Shown: piece by piece, positions 22,328-34,282 of the stretch
Numbering within the stretch: position 1 is the stretch's first letter
Layout of the letters: every line of letters starts with the position of its first letter
Assembly: GCA_020881915.1 (NCBI GenBank)
Contig: JAJFPB010000003.1
Location: forward strand, 5,394,001-5,458,000
Source: Paramyrothecium sp. XJ0827
Taxonomy: Eukaryota; Ascomycota; Sordariomycetes; Hypocreales; Stachybotryaceae
Direction: 5' to 3'
Length of the DNA: 64,000 nucleotides
Program-made: the position numbers and the translations under genes
The notes under the pieces: generated by a model
Told to the model about the DNA's origin: nothing
Seen by the model: the letters and a program-made list of their open reading frames with translations, nothing else
The model's database searches: none

Positions 22328-23429
22328 GATCATTAATCTTCTGGCCCTCCTGTCTTTCCAAGTATTAACTTATCTATTTAACATATACTAACTGCTGCGA
22401 GGGTTGTTCGTGTCTGTTAAACAGCCCAGCGCTAATGGATTTCCCAGGCATTTTGCCTATGGTCACACTTTCGGTGGGCCGGTTGGTCAGTTGTTATGAT
22501 TGATGGTGGTACGCGAATGACTGGAGCACGTTCAGCTTGCTTGTCAATCATTGAAACGGAAGACGCTGCTGAGAAGGTCAAAACAAGGAACAAATATTGC
22601 GAACGGGCCTCGAGATGTCTGGAGGCAAGGCTGGAAGGCAGTAGGTCCTTTTGGTGATGAACCCGGTAATGTTGTAGCCACTGTCTCAATGGGCGGGCGG
22701 CCCTTGTCGTGGCCATCACTGCATTCGTGTACAGGCTGCGGACGGGCGCTTGGCCCTAAACACAACACAGTTACAATGATAGCCATTTTCGGCAAAGAAT
22801 AATTTCTAGCAGGTTCAGTATGTTACAGCAAGGCAACTGAAATTGTGGACTGGTAGGTTTTGCTGGGAAATTAGTAAATTTTGGATCGTGTATCCCTTGA
22901 ATCTTCTTCATCAAACCAGACAAAACTATTCGACAATGTTGCTTCAACTGACAGGTCGTCTATCTTGAGACGATTTGGAGTCAAGCTTCCTCCAAATCAG
23001 TATTGCAGACTGCACAATTATAATTAAATCAATTATCGAATGGAGACTTTCTATTGGAAACTCGTCAATATATTCCAAGTTAATGGCTGGCATTTCTCGC
23101 CCTGTTAGCTCCACCGACCAGAGTTTGACCTTGGCCATTCTATTTTAGCGTGGCTGACAGCTTTTGCTACTCTCGTCCTAGCGTCGGAGTTTTGACTGCG
23201 TGACAGATGTCGCTGCTCTCGTCGGAGTTTGAGCTGGCTGACATTCTTGCTACTCTTGTCCTAGTGTCGGATTGTCGCCGGGCGCGTTATCAGGTAGCTA
23301 GAGGACAAGAGATTCTTTTTGTGGGCTTTCTATCCACTGCCGTAATTACCCAGGCGCTCCCTCCAACTCAGTTCCGACCGGATTGGTTTCTCGTCACCTC
23401 TTTTGCGTCACCCGTATCTTGTTGCAAAA
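22328..23429. other. Intergenic upstream of the bZIP-like gene
   Basis: No gene is called. Frames at 22432-22802 overlap on both strands. A pair of imperfect direct repeats lies at 23151-23188 and 23235-23271 (separate entry). Confidence 0.35.
23151..23271. repeat. Imperfect direct repeat pair of about 37 bp
   Basis: Copies at 23151-23188 and 23235-23271 start TGGCTGACA and end CTACTCTCGTCCTAGCGTCG versus CTACTCTTGTCCTAGTGTCG. The two differences in that block are both CG in the first copy and TG in the second. The pair sits about 160-280 bp upstream of the bZIP-like start codon. Confidence 0.75.
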
Positions 23430-24465
23430 ATGAAAGCCGCTGACCACAATTCCATTCTGGAAGAGCGAAAAAACCGCAAGAGGCTGCAGAACCGGCTGAA
23501 TCAGAGAGCGCACAGTAAGCTTGACTGCTAGATCCACGCAACAGTCCCTTGTATCCATGTAACTCACTGTGCCGTTATCAGGACAGCGGATCAAAGATGA
23601 AGTTGACGCAAACACTAAGAAATGCAAGGGCTCGTACCGTATCGAACGGTGGCGGCTGGTCCAGCAACTCCCTCCTCCAACCCAGATATCTCGACCAGCA
23701 CTCCCAAGCTCAGGACACGCTGCATCCCATCAACGGGCTCTTAAACATAGAGACGACCAACTACTTCAATCCCATGCAGCAAACGTCCGCAAGCTACCAG
23801 ACAGAGCACTGCCTGGTCTCGACGTCGATCCTACTCACGGCTCATGCCCCTCGTTACCCGCGGATCACGCCCTCATTCATCTAATTATTCAGAATGTTGC
23901 TCGAGGGCTCATGAACAACAAGAATCTGTTAAGATTGATGGCCGGCTTCATCACCGTCGCCCACAATCCACTGCTACCTCCAGGCTTATCAGCAGGGTGT
24001 CAGTTTGCAGTAGTTCGACCGACTCACGACGCAATCCCACAATGCCTATTACCAACCCAGCTTCAAATGAACTCTCCACATCCCATGTGGATCGATACGT
24101 TCCCCTTTCCGGCAATAAGGGATAACCTTATCCGGAGGCAGCGTAGTTTCAATCATAAGGCCTTTTTGAAAGCGATTTTTGGAGACATATTTTACTTGAT
24201 GTCACCGCCTGAGCACTCTTATACATGCCCAGAGCCGATAGCAAGCCTACCGCAGCTTGAGCAACATAATGGCAGCCAGCCAAAACACGATAGCGAGGGT
24301 TTTATCCTGTGGGGAGAGCCTCATTTAAAGGAGAACTGGGAGGCTACGCCCCTATTTCTGGCCAAATGGTCATGGGCTATCGAGGGATGCTACGAACTCA
24401 TGAACATTTCCAATAGGTGGAGACTTGCGAGAGGAGAAGATCCTCTCCAGATCTATACTTCATGA
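23430..24465 (+). CDS. bZIP-like regulator with C-terminal DUF3425-type domain, 322 aa
   Basis: Exons 23430-23514 and 23582-24465; the 67-nt intron GTAAGC...TTATCAG joins to give KNRKRLQNRLNQRAHRQRI, the bZIP basic region (N-x7-R pattern) with only a weak following zipper, as usual in this fungal class. The C-terminal part (MWIDTFPFPAIRDNLI ... EGFILWGEPHLKENWEATPLFLAKW..., then GCYELMNISNRWRLARGEDPL) is the pattern I know as DUF3425, which accompanies such N-terminal basic regions in many fungal proteins. Nuclear DNA-binding role is inferred from the family; targets are unknown. The start ATG sits just upstream of the basic region with an A-rich leader (CAAAAATG). The gene is intact. Confidence 0.85.
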
Positions 24466-25773
24466 CGACTTCAATGACGTGTTTAGCTACAAGTCTTTAA
24501 TACTGAGCTTTGTATACGGAATAGGTCCTTCTTTGCCAACCTTAGAGTAAGTCATGTCAGAATACGGCTGTTTATAGAGATCCTGCATGAAAGAGAGCCT
24601 TCTCTCCAATTACGGAAGCAGGCTCGGAATTCGAGACATATTTTTATTGAGTTGAAGCTTTACCTACGATCTATCCATTGCATGCTCCCTAACCTAGTTG
24701 TTAACGGTAAGGTGTTGTGTTTCGGTTCCAAGCCTACTACTGGATCTAATGAACATCCAATCACCCCCATATGCCTAAGCTAAGACGAAAGGAGACCACA
24801 TGTGTGAACTGGATGATCGATATTAATGTGCAGGAGCGGAATGATGTACCTTGGAACGTTATTATCCAAGTTATCCATCGCATGGAACTGACGAACCGGC
24901 TGGCGTTCTAGTCTAGGCTGTCTTGAGGTTCTGAGGATTGAGCCTTGACTCCTAACTTCAAGCATCTTGGCAGAGTGGACGCGCAACGCCGACAACATGT
25001 AAAGCTTAATCTTCGGCGGCCGAATCTTAACGTTGATGAAATCTAATATACACTGCCCAATTCCGGAACAGGAGTCCAATCTGACCCGCTGCCAAAAAAG
25101 AGTCAACCAGTGCCGGGGCACGATGGAGGGGAAGCATGTTTGCACATGACTTATCTGCAGCCAACGGCTTCGAACGTCGACTGTTTCTCTCGAAAAGCTA
25201 GCTAAGGGTCACAACATTCTCCAGCCTCTTTAAGCGCGTATGAGCAATGAGTTCGAGTGCGTGAGCAATCTCTGTGATTGTGGACCAAGTAGACTAGCAA
25301 AGGCGACGAGGACAATTTAGTTGCCTACCTGTGAACGATCACGGATGTAGCGAATGGATACTACTATAAGCCACTATGAGACGATGGTAGGTGTTTCTTT
25401 TTCCTCTGTTAGAACAGAGCAGACGGCTCTTTAGGAGTAGTTTCGTGAAATGGGTTCGGCTATAATGGACTTACATTGCTGTGGGCCACATTATTGGCTA
25501 TTGTATCATAAATACAAAGATCAAATGATCTAATATGATTCCATATGTGTATCCTATAGTTTTTGTGGGCTGGGCAGTTTTTCAACTCGTGGGCTGTGCT
25601 GTGGTGTTTTCGCCCTACGCGAGCAAATTATCGTAAGTGCCTCTCGACCTTGATTAATTACTGATTATATAGGAAGAAGCTATGCCGCGAAGTGTGATTA
25701 TAGGAAGGATAATAAGCCACTCGCCGGAAAAATACCAATTTCGGAACATGAAGCAACTTTCAAGCCCACCTGC
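24466..25773. other. Intergenic, AT-richer, no gene seen
   Basis: About 1.3 kb between convergent genes. A 121-codon minus-strand frame (24780-25145) has no recognised motif and an unlikely composition, so it is not called. The stretch 25480-25700 is AT-rich. No repeat identified. Confidence 0.35.
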
Positions 25774-28718
25774 TCATCTCTGACGCGACGGCTCCGCGGA
25801 TGATGACCGGCTCGAGTCTTTATTGTTGTTGGATCCTCCTGACCATCCACGTTGCCGCAACTCTTCCCACCTTGACGTTAACCATTGCGCAGGCTTTGTG
25901 ATCTTCTTCTTCCGTGCTTCTTTGCACCAGGCCTCCACAAGCCCAGCAACTTCGATGTGGTACCTGGCTGCTTCCCCTCGCCCAGTCTCCCCATACAGCT
26001 GAGCCAATTTCCTTGAGTCTCGCACAATGTCTTTCAAGCTGCATGGCTGTGACCACTGCTGCGAATCGGTCGGCCGTTGCCACGGGTCAGCTCCATGGTC
26101 GAGACATGAGCGGACACAACTTAGCCGCGAAGTGGTGGATCCCTGCCCCAACTCAGTCCAGAGAAACTCCAAGCTTGCGGATCTGACACTGGAGGGAGTG
26201 TAAAGACAAAAGAAGAAAATGTTCGTTCTTGCTAGACCCTCATCCTGGCTAAGACGAGAGTCAATGAAGGGCCCGAAGCCACACGCAGCTATCATCTCAA
26301 CAAAGCTGCACACCTGCACCCTTCCGGTCTCCTGAATACTCATATGCATGCGATTTAAGACAAAGAAAATTTCAGGATATTCTGACGTTTGGGCCTGAAG
26401 CTTCCGCTCTAGCTGACCAAGCCATTGAACCACTTCGTTAGGGTGGAGCGTGGCCAATGCCGGGTCCCCAGCAATCTTTGCCGTGTGATACAAAACAGCC
26501 ACCAGGAGGTTGCGGGTCCAGGGCACGTCGTCTGTAGGATTGGAACTTAGGTAAGGGCCCCAATTGCAAAGCCCGTGCAGGATGGCATGGTCTGGCTGGA
26601 CCGGAGAGTCGCGAAGGATCGTCTCCTTTGATAGCCACTCTGGCACCGTGCGATGAAGGTAATTTACGAAGCCTTGTGAGTTGACTTCGAGAAGTCCAAG
26701 AGTGCGGCTGTTAAGCATCCTCGAGACGATATTCTTGATCTTCCGTAAGTCCTTGGCCGTTTCCATCAAAAGAGCCTTGTTCGTCGTATGTCGCTCGTTT
26801 ACAGCCCAAAGCGTCAGGAAGTGTATTTGGTTGCGACAGCTAGCAAACTTCAGACCGAAGATCTCTTCGGCCTTCTCTCTGAGACCCTTGGATATTCGAG
26901 ACCATATCGCGCTGTAAAGAGAAGCCAGCTCTTGGGGCAGCGCGTCAAGGACGCCATGAAGAGTCTCCAGCGAGTCTCCTTGTTCTAGTTTGTCTATGAG
27001 GAAGTTGACGACTACAACAACCCACTGAAATACGCCCTCGGCTTGCTGGTGAACCTTCTTGCGGAGGTGTTCTACTTCTGAGAGCCTATCTTGGGAAGCC
27101 AAGACCTCTCTGAACTTTTGAGCCGTATAAATTTGGATGTCGCCCCCTGTGAGCTTATCCATAGCAAGCGTAGGAAATTTGGCGAAGCGATCCGCGAACT
27201 CGGTCCATGGGCGACTGGCGACACATAATTTGACATTTTCGTGGGTGCTGATTCGTTCAATAGTCTGGATGAGTCTCTTCGGGGCCACATCGAACTCATC
27301 CAGGCCATCAATCAGAATCATCAAGCGCATACGGTATCGGCTTTCCTTGAGGAACCGGTACAAGCCATCCTCTAAATTTCGGAAGTCCTCGAGTTCCCAT
27401 TCCCGTGGATAAGGAGCTCCCCATACGGTGGTCGAAAACATCCACCGTCTGGGCAAGACAACAGGGATTAAAGCCGGCAATTCTTGGAGACCTTGCACCA
27501 GTATAGTTCTGAGAAGGCCATCGATGGACTTTTCGTTGTCCATGCCTGGATTCCAAGCGTAGAAGCTGAGAAGTTTGAGAGGTGTTCCAGGCCTCCAACG
27601 TTCCAGATGACGCCGTAAATTGTGGTGGCCCTCAATGTGTCGCATCAGTGTAGATTTACCAGAACCTGGCTTTCCGGTGATCCAGTACGGTCTGTTGCTG
27701 TCTTCTTCCAGCCATTTGGGGAAACTTGACCACTTTGAGCCTGGCGGAGTACCTGGCAGGTGATCAGTTTGTCGTTGCCATATCCATTCCAGAGTGGACT
27801 CGAAGGGGTCCTGGATGTCTTTTTGTCGTGTCCCCATTGCATCAAAGGTGAGTGACTGTATAAGATCCTTGACTGCCCGTTTATACAAGGGACTTTTAAC
27901 TTCGGCATCATCTAGAAGCTTGAAACTTATTTCCTCACTCTCGGAAATGGCCTCCATGATCTCGAGCTGGACCTCGCGCAGGCCTTCGGTGGCCCAGTTG
28001 ATTCGACCAAGGTTGGCATTGGCTGAAAGAAGTGAATCGATGGCAGTGTCGCTGGAGGTATCATACCGGAATCCCTCTCGGAGATTCGACATGACCTCAT
28101 ATTGGGTCAATCGTGTGATGGCCTTTTGTAGGGCGGTCATTTGTTTGCGCATCTCCACGAGAGATTGTGAGTTCTGCTTCGAGTCTTCCCTAAACCACAT
28201 GCCATGTAAGCTCCAACTCCAAGCCAGTAACTGCTAATCGGTTTCCGCGTGAGATTTCACCACACTTACCACAAAGAAGAAACAGTTATGTGCAAGAGTT
28301 GTTGCTGGTACCCAGCCATGTCCGCGGTCAACTTCTCAAGACGACCAGCACCAAGCTCCTGCCGCAAGGCTTCCCACAAAGATCGTATCCGACTTCCTTC
28401 ATGAAGCTTCTGTGCCAGGGCGGATGTTGCATCGTGTAACTCTTTTGCCTTGTCTCTACAGTTGACACAAACGTTGTACATAGCCCTTTCAATTTCTGAT
28501 GGCTCACCTTCCTCTGCTGTATCGATGGACTCCAATATCGCATGCATCCGTATTACCGTATTGTTGAAGTTCTTGGATGCAGCCACCAACTCTGCCACCT
28601 GAATCGGAAGGTCCCGTGCAACCCCAACCGCCCGCCAGCCGCCATTCGCGACTTTGGCCGTGAAGGAAAGGAACTGCAGGCCCGCCGCTGCGACTCCGAC
28701 GATACTAGCGGGGTCCAT
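25774..28718 (-). CDS. NACHT STAND (fungal NLR-like) protein, 954 aa
   Basis: Signal-transducing P-loop ATPase of the type used in fungal non-self recognition. Exons 28718-28270 and 28189-25774; intron GTAAGT...GTTTAG. Domains: an N-terminal helical domain from MDPASIVGVAAAGLQFLSF (residues 1 to about 150, common in fungal NACHT proteins), a linker helix, then NACHT with Walker A GKPGSGKST at 322-330 and Walker B LMILIDGLDEFD at 439-450, followed by a winged-helix-like and helical region (LRKKVHQQAEGVFQWVVVVV, FLTLWAVNERH). There is no WD40, ankyrin or TPR array; the C terminus ends in a disordered Ser/Asn/Lys-rich tail (NNNKDSSRSSSAEPSRQR). Start MDPASIVG matches relatives, so the longer upstream frame is ignored. 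Apparently intact. Ligand and downstream partner are unknown. Confidence 0.88.
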
Positions 28719-31282
28719 ACCAGACTGCGAGCAGTCCTTTGTCGAACCGACGGCAAGTGACTGTGTAGAACAGACTCCTCGTGATTGCCAAATCGGTGAA
28801 ACAAGCGGGGTGAGGGCTTTGCTGTCAGATGAAGAGGCGTAGGACCAAATCACGGCTAGTATGTATGTATGGATATATGGAGCATAGCTTGTGTACAAAG
28901 GGGCTACGTTTCCGCATTTAGTGTCGAGATCATGAAGAGGAGCAAAGATTGATTGATTGAAGAGGAAGATGCTATTGCTCTTGGAGAGGTTTACATGATC
29001 CTCAGCCTCTTGCAGGGTTTGGATCAGCTACCATCCAGCCACCGACATAAATGACCTACCCTGTACCTCCGTGCAGTTCAGTGGTGCCGCTATTCCCACA
29101 GTCCAAGATAGATGCCTCAGGCCACAATATCTCGTAGGACATGACATTCACTGCAGCATTAGGCGTGAACGAAATCCCTTCTAACGACTTGTTGGGCTCG
29201 CCAGGCCCGAGATGGCGATGCAGCTGAGCGGGTCTACTTAGATGGGATAAAACGTCAGCACTGGCGCAGTGCCATACTCTGAATGGCGCCCGTCAGGATC
29301 CACGTCGTTCAAGGCAGTCAGGCCTCGGAAGTGAGTGTCGAGTATAGGCTTATGGCTGGCGAGCTCCCACTCGTCGCATTGTGGCGGCTCCCCCAGCCGC
29401 TGTGGCAGCGTCTTGAGCTGTGCCGTTGCGACCTTGGACGGGACCGCCTCTCAGGCGTCGGCAGACCTGGCGAGCGAGCAGACGACGACGAGCTCGGGGT
29501 CGATAGCCAGCGACTCGCCGACAGCCGGGCCGCCTCTTGCGCACCGGAGATGGAGCTCGAGCTCGGCAGCTTGCGCAGCCGGTAGACTTTGCTGAGCCAA
29601 TCGAAGCCAGTCATCAGGGTTTCTTGTCCGGGCGCGGGCCGCAGCACGGTACTCCTGAGGCCATCGCTGGGGGGCCACGCTGCGGGAGAGATCGGCCCAA
29701 GGCGTCAAGGAGGTGTTTACATGCAGGGCTTTGTGACATCGTTGGGTGAAGCGTGTGAAGCGGAAGATGAGACGGGCACGCTCATGCATCATTACTTCAG
29801 CAACCTGCTGCTGCGTGATACCTGGTATTTACCTGCCAGAAGCAGCCCCTGAGGCTGTGTTTCGTAGTCCCTTTTTCGGTCAGTATCTGAAGTACGTCTG
29901 ATTAGGAAATCCTGTCCTCGTTGTCATCATCGTTTATGTCGTAACAAAACCACTGCGGTAATTGCCATCACTGCTGATTCCCGCGGCAACACTAGGCATC
30001 ACAAAATGTTGCGATCTTAGATTTGCACCTCCAACTCGATAACCTACGTGCGAAGATGTAGCATGAACTGGCTATATGCCACCGGCTTCCTCAGGAGCCT
30101 TGCTTTAACACGCCCAATTTGAGAAGCTGCTCATTTGATCACGAACAAGAGACTCAATGGTAGTAAAAGGAGACATGATTCCAGTGCCTGACTGGCAATG
30201 GGAGGTGGGGCTACCTTACTTCCACGTAGGGTCCTTACAGACCTCCAAGCCTTGAGGTATGCCTTGGCCCGATTATCAGGTCTGTCGTCACCTGTATATT
30301 TTTATATACAATCACATAGGGTCCCTAGTCATGGTGTCGCTTTAAAGACATTTCCGTAGATTTTGTTGCAAATTATATGTTGTATGCGACCGGATGATTG
30401 GATAAACACTCCTGTGGCAAACCGGGTAGTATCGTGAGGGCGGTATCGTCGAGGACTTTGCGGCAGCCTGCAACTTGTCAGTATGAGTCCATGAATGTCA
30501 GTTGTTTTGCCACAGGAATCTGACCGACTCGAGGATGGAAGGATCGAGAATTGACGTAGGTGCTGCATTCTGTTCATCGCTGACGCTTTGCCACAGACTA
30601 TTCGTTGTTCGAACGCCAGCGCTTCTTACAACTGTCGACAAGATCGCTACGCAAATCTTGCCTGGCCAGGAAATGGGGCGTCCGGTTGGAAACGATCGCT
30701 ACCACGTCGTCAAGGTTAGAACACTTGTCAATCTGAACAGATGGATCTCTAAGACGCAAGAAAAGTCATCCGGTTAGCTTCTCCTCATCAATCATGTCAA
30801 TAAAACACCTGTGGAGGGTTCAACCAGGTCAGTGCAAATGTTCTCATGAAGTTGCCTGGAAATCCTTCGAGAAGCCGTCTCAAATTCGCCGCACGCTGTG
30901 AAAAGAAAGCAGCTTGGGAGAAAAGTCCCCTTAGCATCCAGAGGATGGACAACGTCAGCAGGCTGGCCGGCTCGGCCCCCGCGTCTAAAAGACTCTGTAC
31001 TGCCCAGCCCAATTGGTCGCCCTTTGGTCTAAGCCGTTCTCTTATCACCAAAGATAGACCTACAGTGGGAGGCGAGAAGCTCGGACAACCTCCCGGCAGG
31101 TATCAGAGTTCCCGGTCTTACCTCCCAATCCACCGTTCGCCAGACTCACTTTTAAGAACCCGCACACACGTGCTATTCTAGTTTACCAATCAGCCATCCT
31201 TCCCGCGATGCTATAAGAGACTAACTACGAGTATTATCCTTAGCCCAATTCCTCTTGCAAGTATATCGACACTGTCAACAAT
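28719..31282. other. 2.5-kb gap with a GC-rich island and no confident gene
   Basis: A GC-rich stretch at about 29290-29730 is open in several frames on both strands at once, which is expected from base composition, so no frame can be preferred. The rest (29800-31280) has short frames only. The left flank of the hAT transposon begins at 31369. No RNA gene was recognised. Confidence 0.35.
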
Positions 31283-31376
31283 ATGTTGAAGGAGAAATTA
31301 TGGCTAGTCATAAACATGCTGTCCAACGTCTCGATACTCGTGGCGACATGTCACACGACGGCGACTCAACCACAAC

Positions 31377-31396
31377 CAGGGTAGGGAATCAATCCA
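31377..31396. repeat. Left terminal inverted repeat of the hAT element (20 bp)
   Basis: Perfect inverted match to 34255-34274, preceded by target duplication ACCACAAC at 31369-31376. Confidence 0.95.
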
Positions 31397-31584
31397 TCCA
31401 CGTCAATATCCGGCTTCGTGGATTGAATTGACGGCTTACTCAGCAGAGTGCTCATGGATTGATGTCCACGAGGCTATCTGTGGATTGATGTCCATAATAT
31501 TGAACTCGTGGAACACCCTTGTCACATTCACTCGGATTTCCTAATCGGGTAATTCATGAACCAATCGCCGAAACTTCTATTGCC

Positions 31585-33936
31585 TTATTCCTGGTGCTTC
31601 TCCAAACAAGCCCGTCCAACAGCCTCCTCTAACGCTGTATCGTCAAGCAGTATGCTATCAGCATCTTCGATTATCCCTGCGCGTAACCAAGATCGCAGCG
31701 TTTGGATTAGTCCAATGGTCCCAGCGTCTAAGCGGTTTCGGAGGGCGTGACCATCAACCCAGTCGCGGAGAACAGTCTCTCGCACTCTGAGCTCATCGCC
31801 GGCACTGTCATGACGTCGAGAGCCATTCGAGATAGCCTCGGGTACTCAAACCTCTTGAGTATCCAATATTCAACGGGTCGACGACGTCCCTGTCGCTTCC
31901 AGACACATTGGCTTGCCACCGGACGTATTCATCCGCTTGACCAGCGAAGGGCTGACTTTGACGGTATCTGTTACGATACCGATCAAAGGATGACAACGTC
32001 GTCTTTCGCCTCTTTACAACCGGGCCTTCGGGAGACGTGACAGTGATTTGTAGGTCTCTGTATTCTGTCTCCCAAAGATGTTGCACGATATCCTTCGCTT
32101 CATCGATCCAGCCCGGGTGCTGTTGACCCCAAACCTCGTCGAAGTAGTCCCATCGTAGGCTAGGGTGTAAGGCAGCCGCGGCGTAGTATACTGGTGAATC
32201 CCTCAAAGTATTGTAGTATTTATCGAGCTTCTTCCAGCCAAGGTTGATATTGAAAACAAATTGCTCCGGCTCGGGATGCCTCTCGACATGCGATTTTGCG
32301 TCCTCAAGCTTCCCAAGTAGGAATTCGAAGGCCTCCAGGACATCGCTCATAGAGCCAAAGGTTTCCCTAACTCCAGACGATCGATATCGCGACTGTCCGT
32401 CTCCCTGAAGCACTTGTACAACCACGTGAAAGTCGGAGAGGATCTCATCAAACGTCCTCAGCACCGCCCAATCGTTCTCGTTGAGGAAGCTGGACTCCTC
32501 GAGGCAGGGGAAACTTCCGTCCTGTCTCACCTTTTCGAGCATCTCGGAGTAGTCTCTTGGCTTTGGCGATGAATTCTTCGTAGAAGGGCTGCAGGCGAAG
32601 CATTCGTTTTATCATATAGTACTGGGATAACCATCTAGTATCGTTATCAAGGACAACGTCAACTGGCTGTTGCTTTCCAACTTGAGGATCATCAGACGCT
32701 GCAAATGAGTCTTGCTGCAGTTGACGAAGTAACTGAGTCAGCAAATCGGAGCGATGGACCCAAACGACAAAGTTATGTGCTTTTCCGACAGGGCCTTTCC
32801 GCATCCACTCGTCATGGGTTGCTCTCGCCAAAGGCTCCCCCTTGACGAGAGATGTCTCAAACGCATCAACATCCTTTCCAAAGAGAAGGGATTTAACAAC
32901 AAGATTAAGGATGTGTCCTATGCATCGAACACGTCGTCGCACCGGATCGAATTTCAGCTCTTCTGCTATCTCTGCCATGGCAGTTTCATTGTTTGCTGCA
33001 TTATCGAGAGTGAAGTAACCGACCTTGTCCTCGATGCCAAACGACCTGATGATCTCAAGGATCTCGGCCGCAATGTTCTCTCCGGTATGCCGTTCTACTA
33101 GCTCTGGAATACCGAGCACGACTTTTTGGAGCTGATTCTCGTTGTCTCTGAAGACGGCCGTCACGCCATATAGCGCGTGACGATTCCTGGTCCTTGCGCC
33201 GTCAAAGGCAATGTGGATCTGACCCGGCGACCTGTTCAAGACCTCTTGCACCGTGCTATGATACCGGTCGAATTGTTGAACCGCCAGTCTGTGCACGGTC
33301 TTCGCCGTAATGTGCGCGCTCGTAACCTTGATCGCTGGATTGAGGTATTCGAAAATCTGTTGCAATCGAGGGTGTTCAGCCTGCTTAAACGATTGCTGGC
33401 TTTCGACTATCCAGTTGACAATGAGCTTCTGAAACTCTCCTCGATCGAAGCGTTTGATCAAGCTATTGGCCAGTGCTTGATCCTTTGGATCGGAACGTTT
33501 GAGGCCCATGAAGTCCGAAATAGAAGCAAGCACCCTCTTGCCTCCATTCTTCTGTGACGGTGTTGATCGTCGTCCTGATGGATCCCAGTAGCCGTGAGCT
33601 TTCCAGAGGTGGAGTTCAGCGTTTTGGGTACCTTTGGATTCGTATGACTGCGGTGTGGGGGTATTCTGGCGCACACATGGCATACAGATCCATCGTCGGG
33701 ATGTTTTGGATTGAATCTCAACCCCGTAATTCCATACCCATGACAGAGTATCTTTGTTGCGCTCGGCCAGCGTGAATTCCTTCCAGACGCGGAAGATCCT
33801 CCGCTCCTCATCACTTGTCGGTGCCCAAGTAGAAGGTTGGAGGACTTCCGGGGTCCGGATCTAGAGCAGGCTGAGGGACCTCGGCATGCCGCTCGTTGTT
33901 GGTCGGTAGTTTAGGGTCAAGAGGTAAGTCCGCCAT
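31585..33936 (-). pseudogene. hAT transposase, broken by frameshifts
   Basis: The coding text changes frame about four times. It opens with MADLPLDPKLPTNNERHAE at 33936, shifts near 33815 into a BED-type zinc-finger N terminus (VWKEFTLAERNKDTLSWVWN...WICMPCVRQ), and runs to about 32560. It shifts there (AKAKR to YSEMLEKVRQDG), again near 31870, and again near 31745, ending at 31585. The catalytic-type acidic residues of hAT transposases are visible in IAFDGARTRNRHALYG, VVLDNDTRWLSQYYM and MSSECERLFSATGLM, and the C-terminal hAT dimerisation block follows (LRNRLDAGTIGLIQTLRSWL). Overall it resembles the fungal Restless-like hAT class. One or two shifts could be sequencing errors; four together suggest decay. 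No intron that would fix the shifts was found. Confidence 0.88.
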
Positions 33937-34254
33937 CTCGAAATTCAAGGTTCACCAACCGTACGAATCGAGTAAATGGAGGAACCTTCGCGTTCGGGCA
34001 TTATAGCGCGTCACGACGTGTCGAAACGCGCCGGAGGTATTGCCTGATTAGATGTGTTAGTGTTTGGGTTGAAATACGTAGTAAATATTAACGAAATATA
34101 TCAAGACATTCCACCCCTGACTAGCGTCCACGTCAATCCACATCTCAATCCACGAGCCCCCATCAGTGGATGGATGGATTACATAACAACAGGTCTCGTG
34201 GATTGACGTGGACGTGGATTGAAGTCAACATATTGATCAATACCGTGGAAGTCG

Positions 34255-34274
34255 TGGATTGATTCCCTACCCTG
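34255..34274. repeat. Right terminal inverted repeat of the hAT element (20 bp)
   Basis: Perfect inverted match to 31377-31396, followed by target duplication ACCACAAC at 34275-34282. Confidence 0.95.
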
Positions 34275-34282
34275 ACCACAAC

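Larger units (their letters stand above)
31377..34274 (-). mobile_element. hAT-family DNA transposon, full-length ends, 2,898 bp
   Basis: Both ends are present. The left end starts CAGGGTAGGGAATCAATCCA (31377-31396), and its exact reverse complement closes the right end (34255-34274). An 8-bp direct repeat ACCACAAC lies immediately outside each end (31369-31376 and 34275-34282), the target duplication size typical of hAT elements. Inside, on the minus strand, lies a transposase with hAT features (separate entry). TGGATTGA or its complement recurs near both ends (left about 31389, 31419, 31455, 31481; right about 34133, 34145, 34199, 34215, 34255), as expected of subterminal transposase-binding sites. 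The perfect duplication argues for a fairly recent insertion, yet the transposase is frameshifted, so the copy may have been moved in trans. Confidence 0.95.

Noticed and set aside
24780..25145. A 121-codon minus-strand frame
   Set aside because: No motif, no sensible start context, isolated in an AT-richer gap; composition is not persuasive.
29283..29792. Several long overlapping frames on both strands in a GC-rich island
   Set aside because: High GC alone keeps many frames open; no frame shows a family motif, consistent composition or credible start, so none is called.
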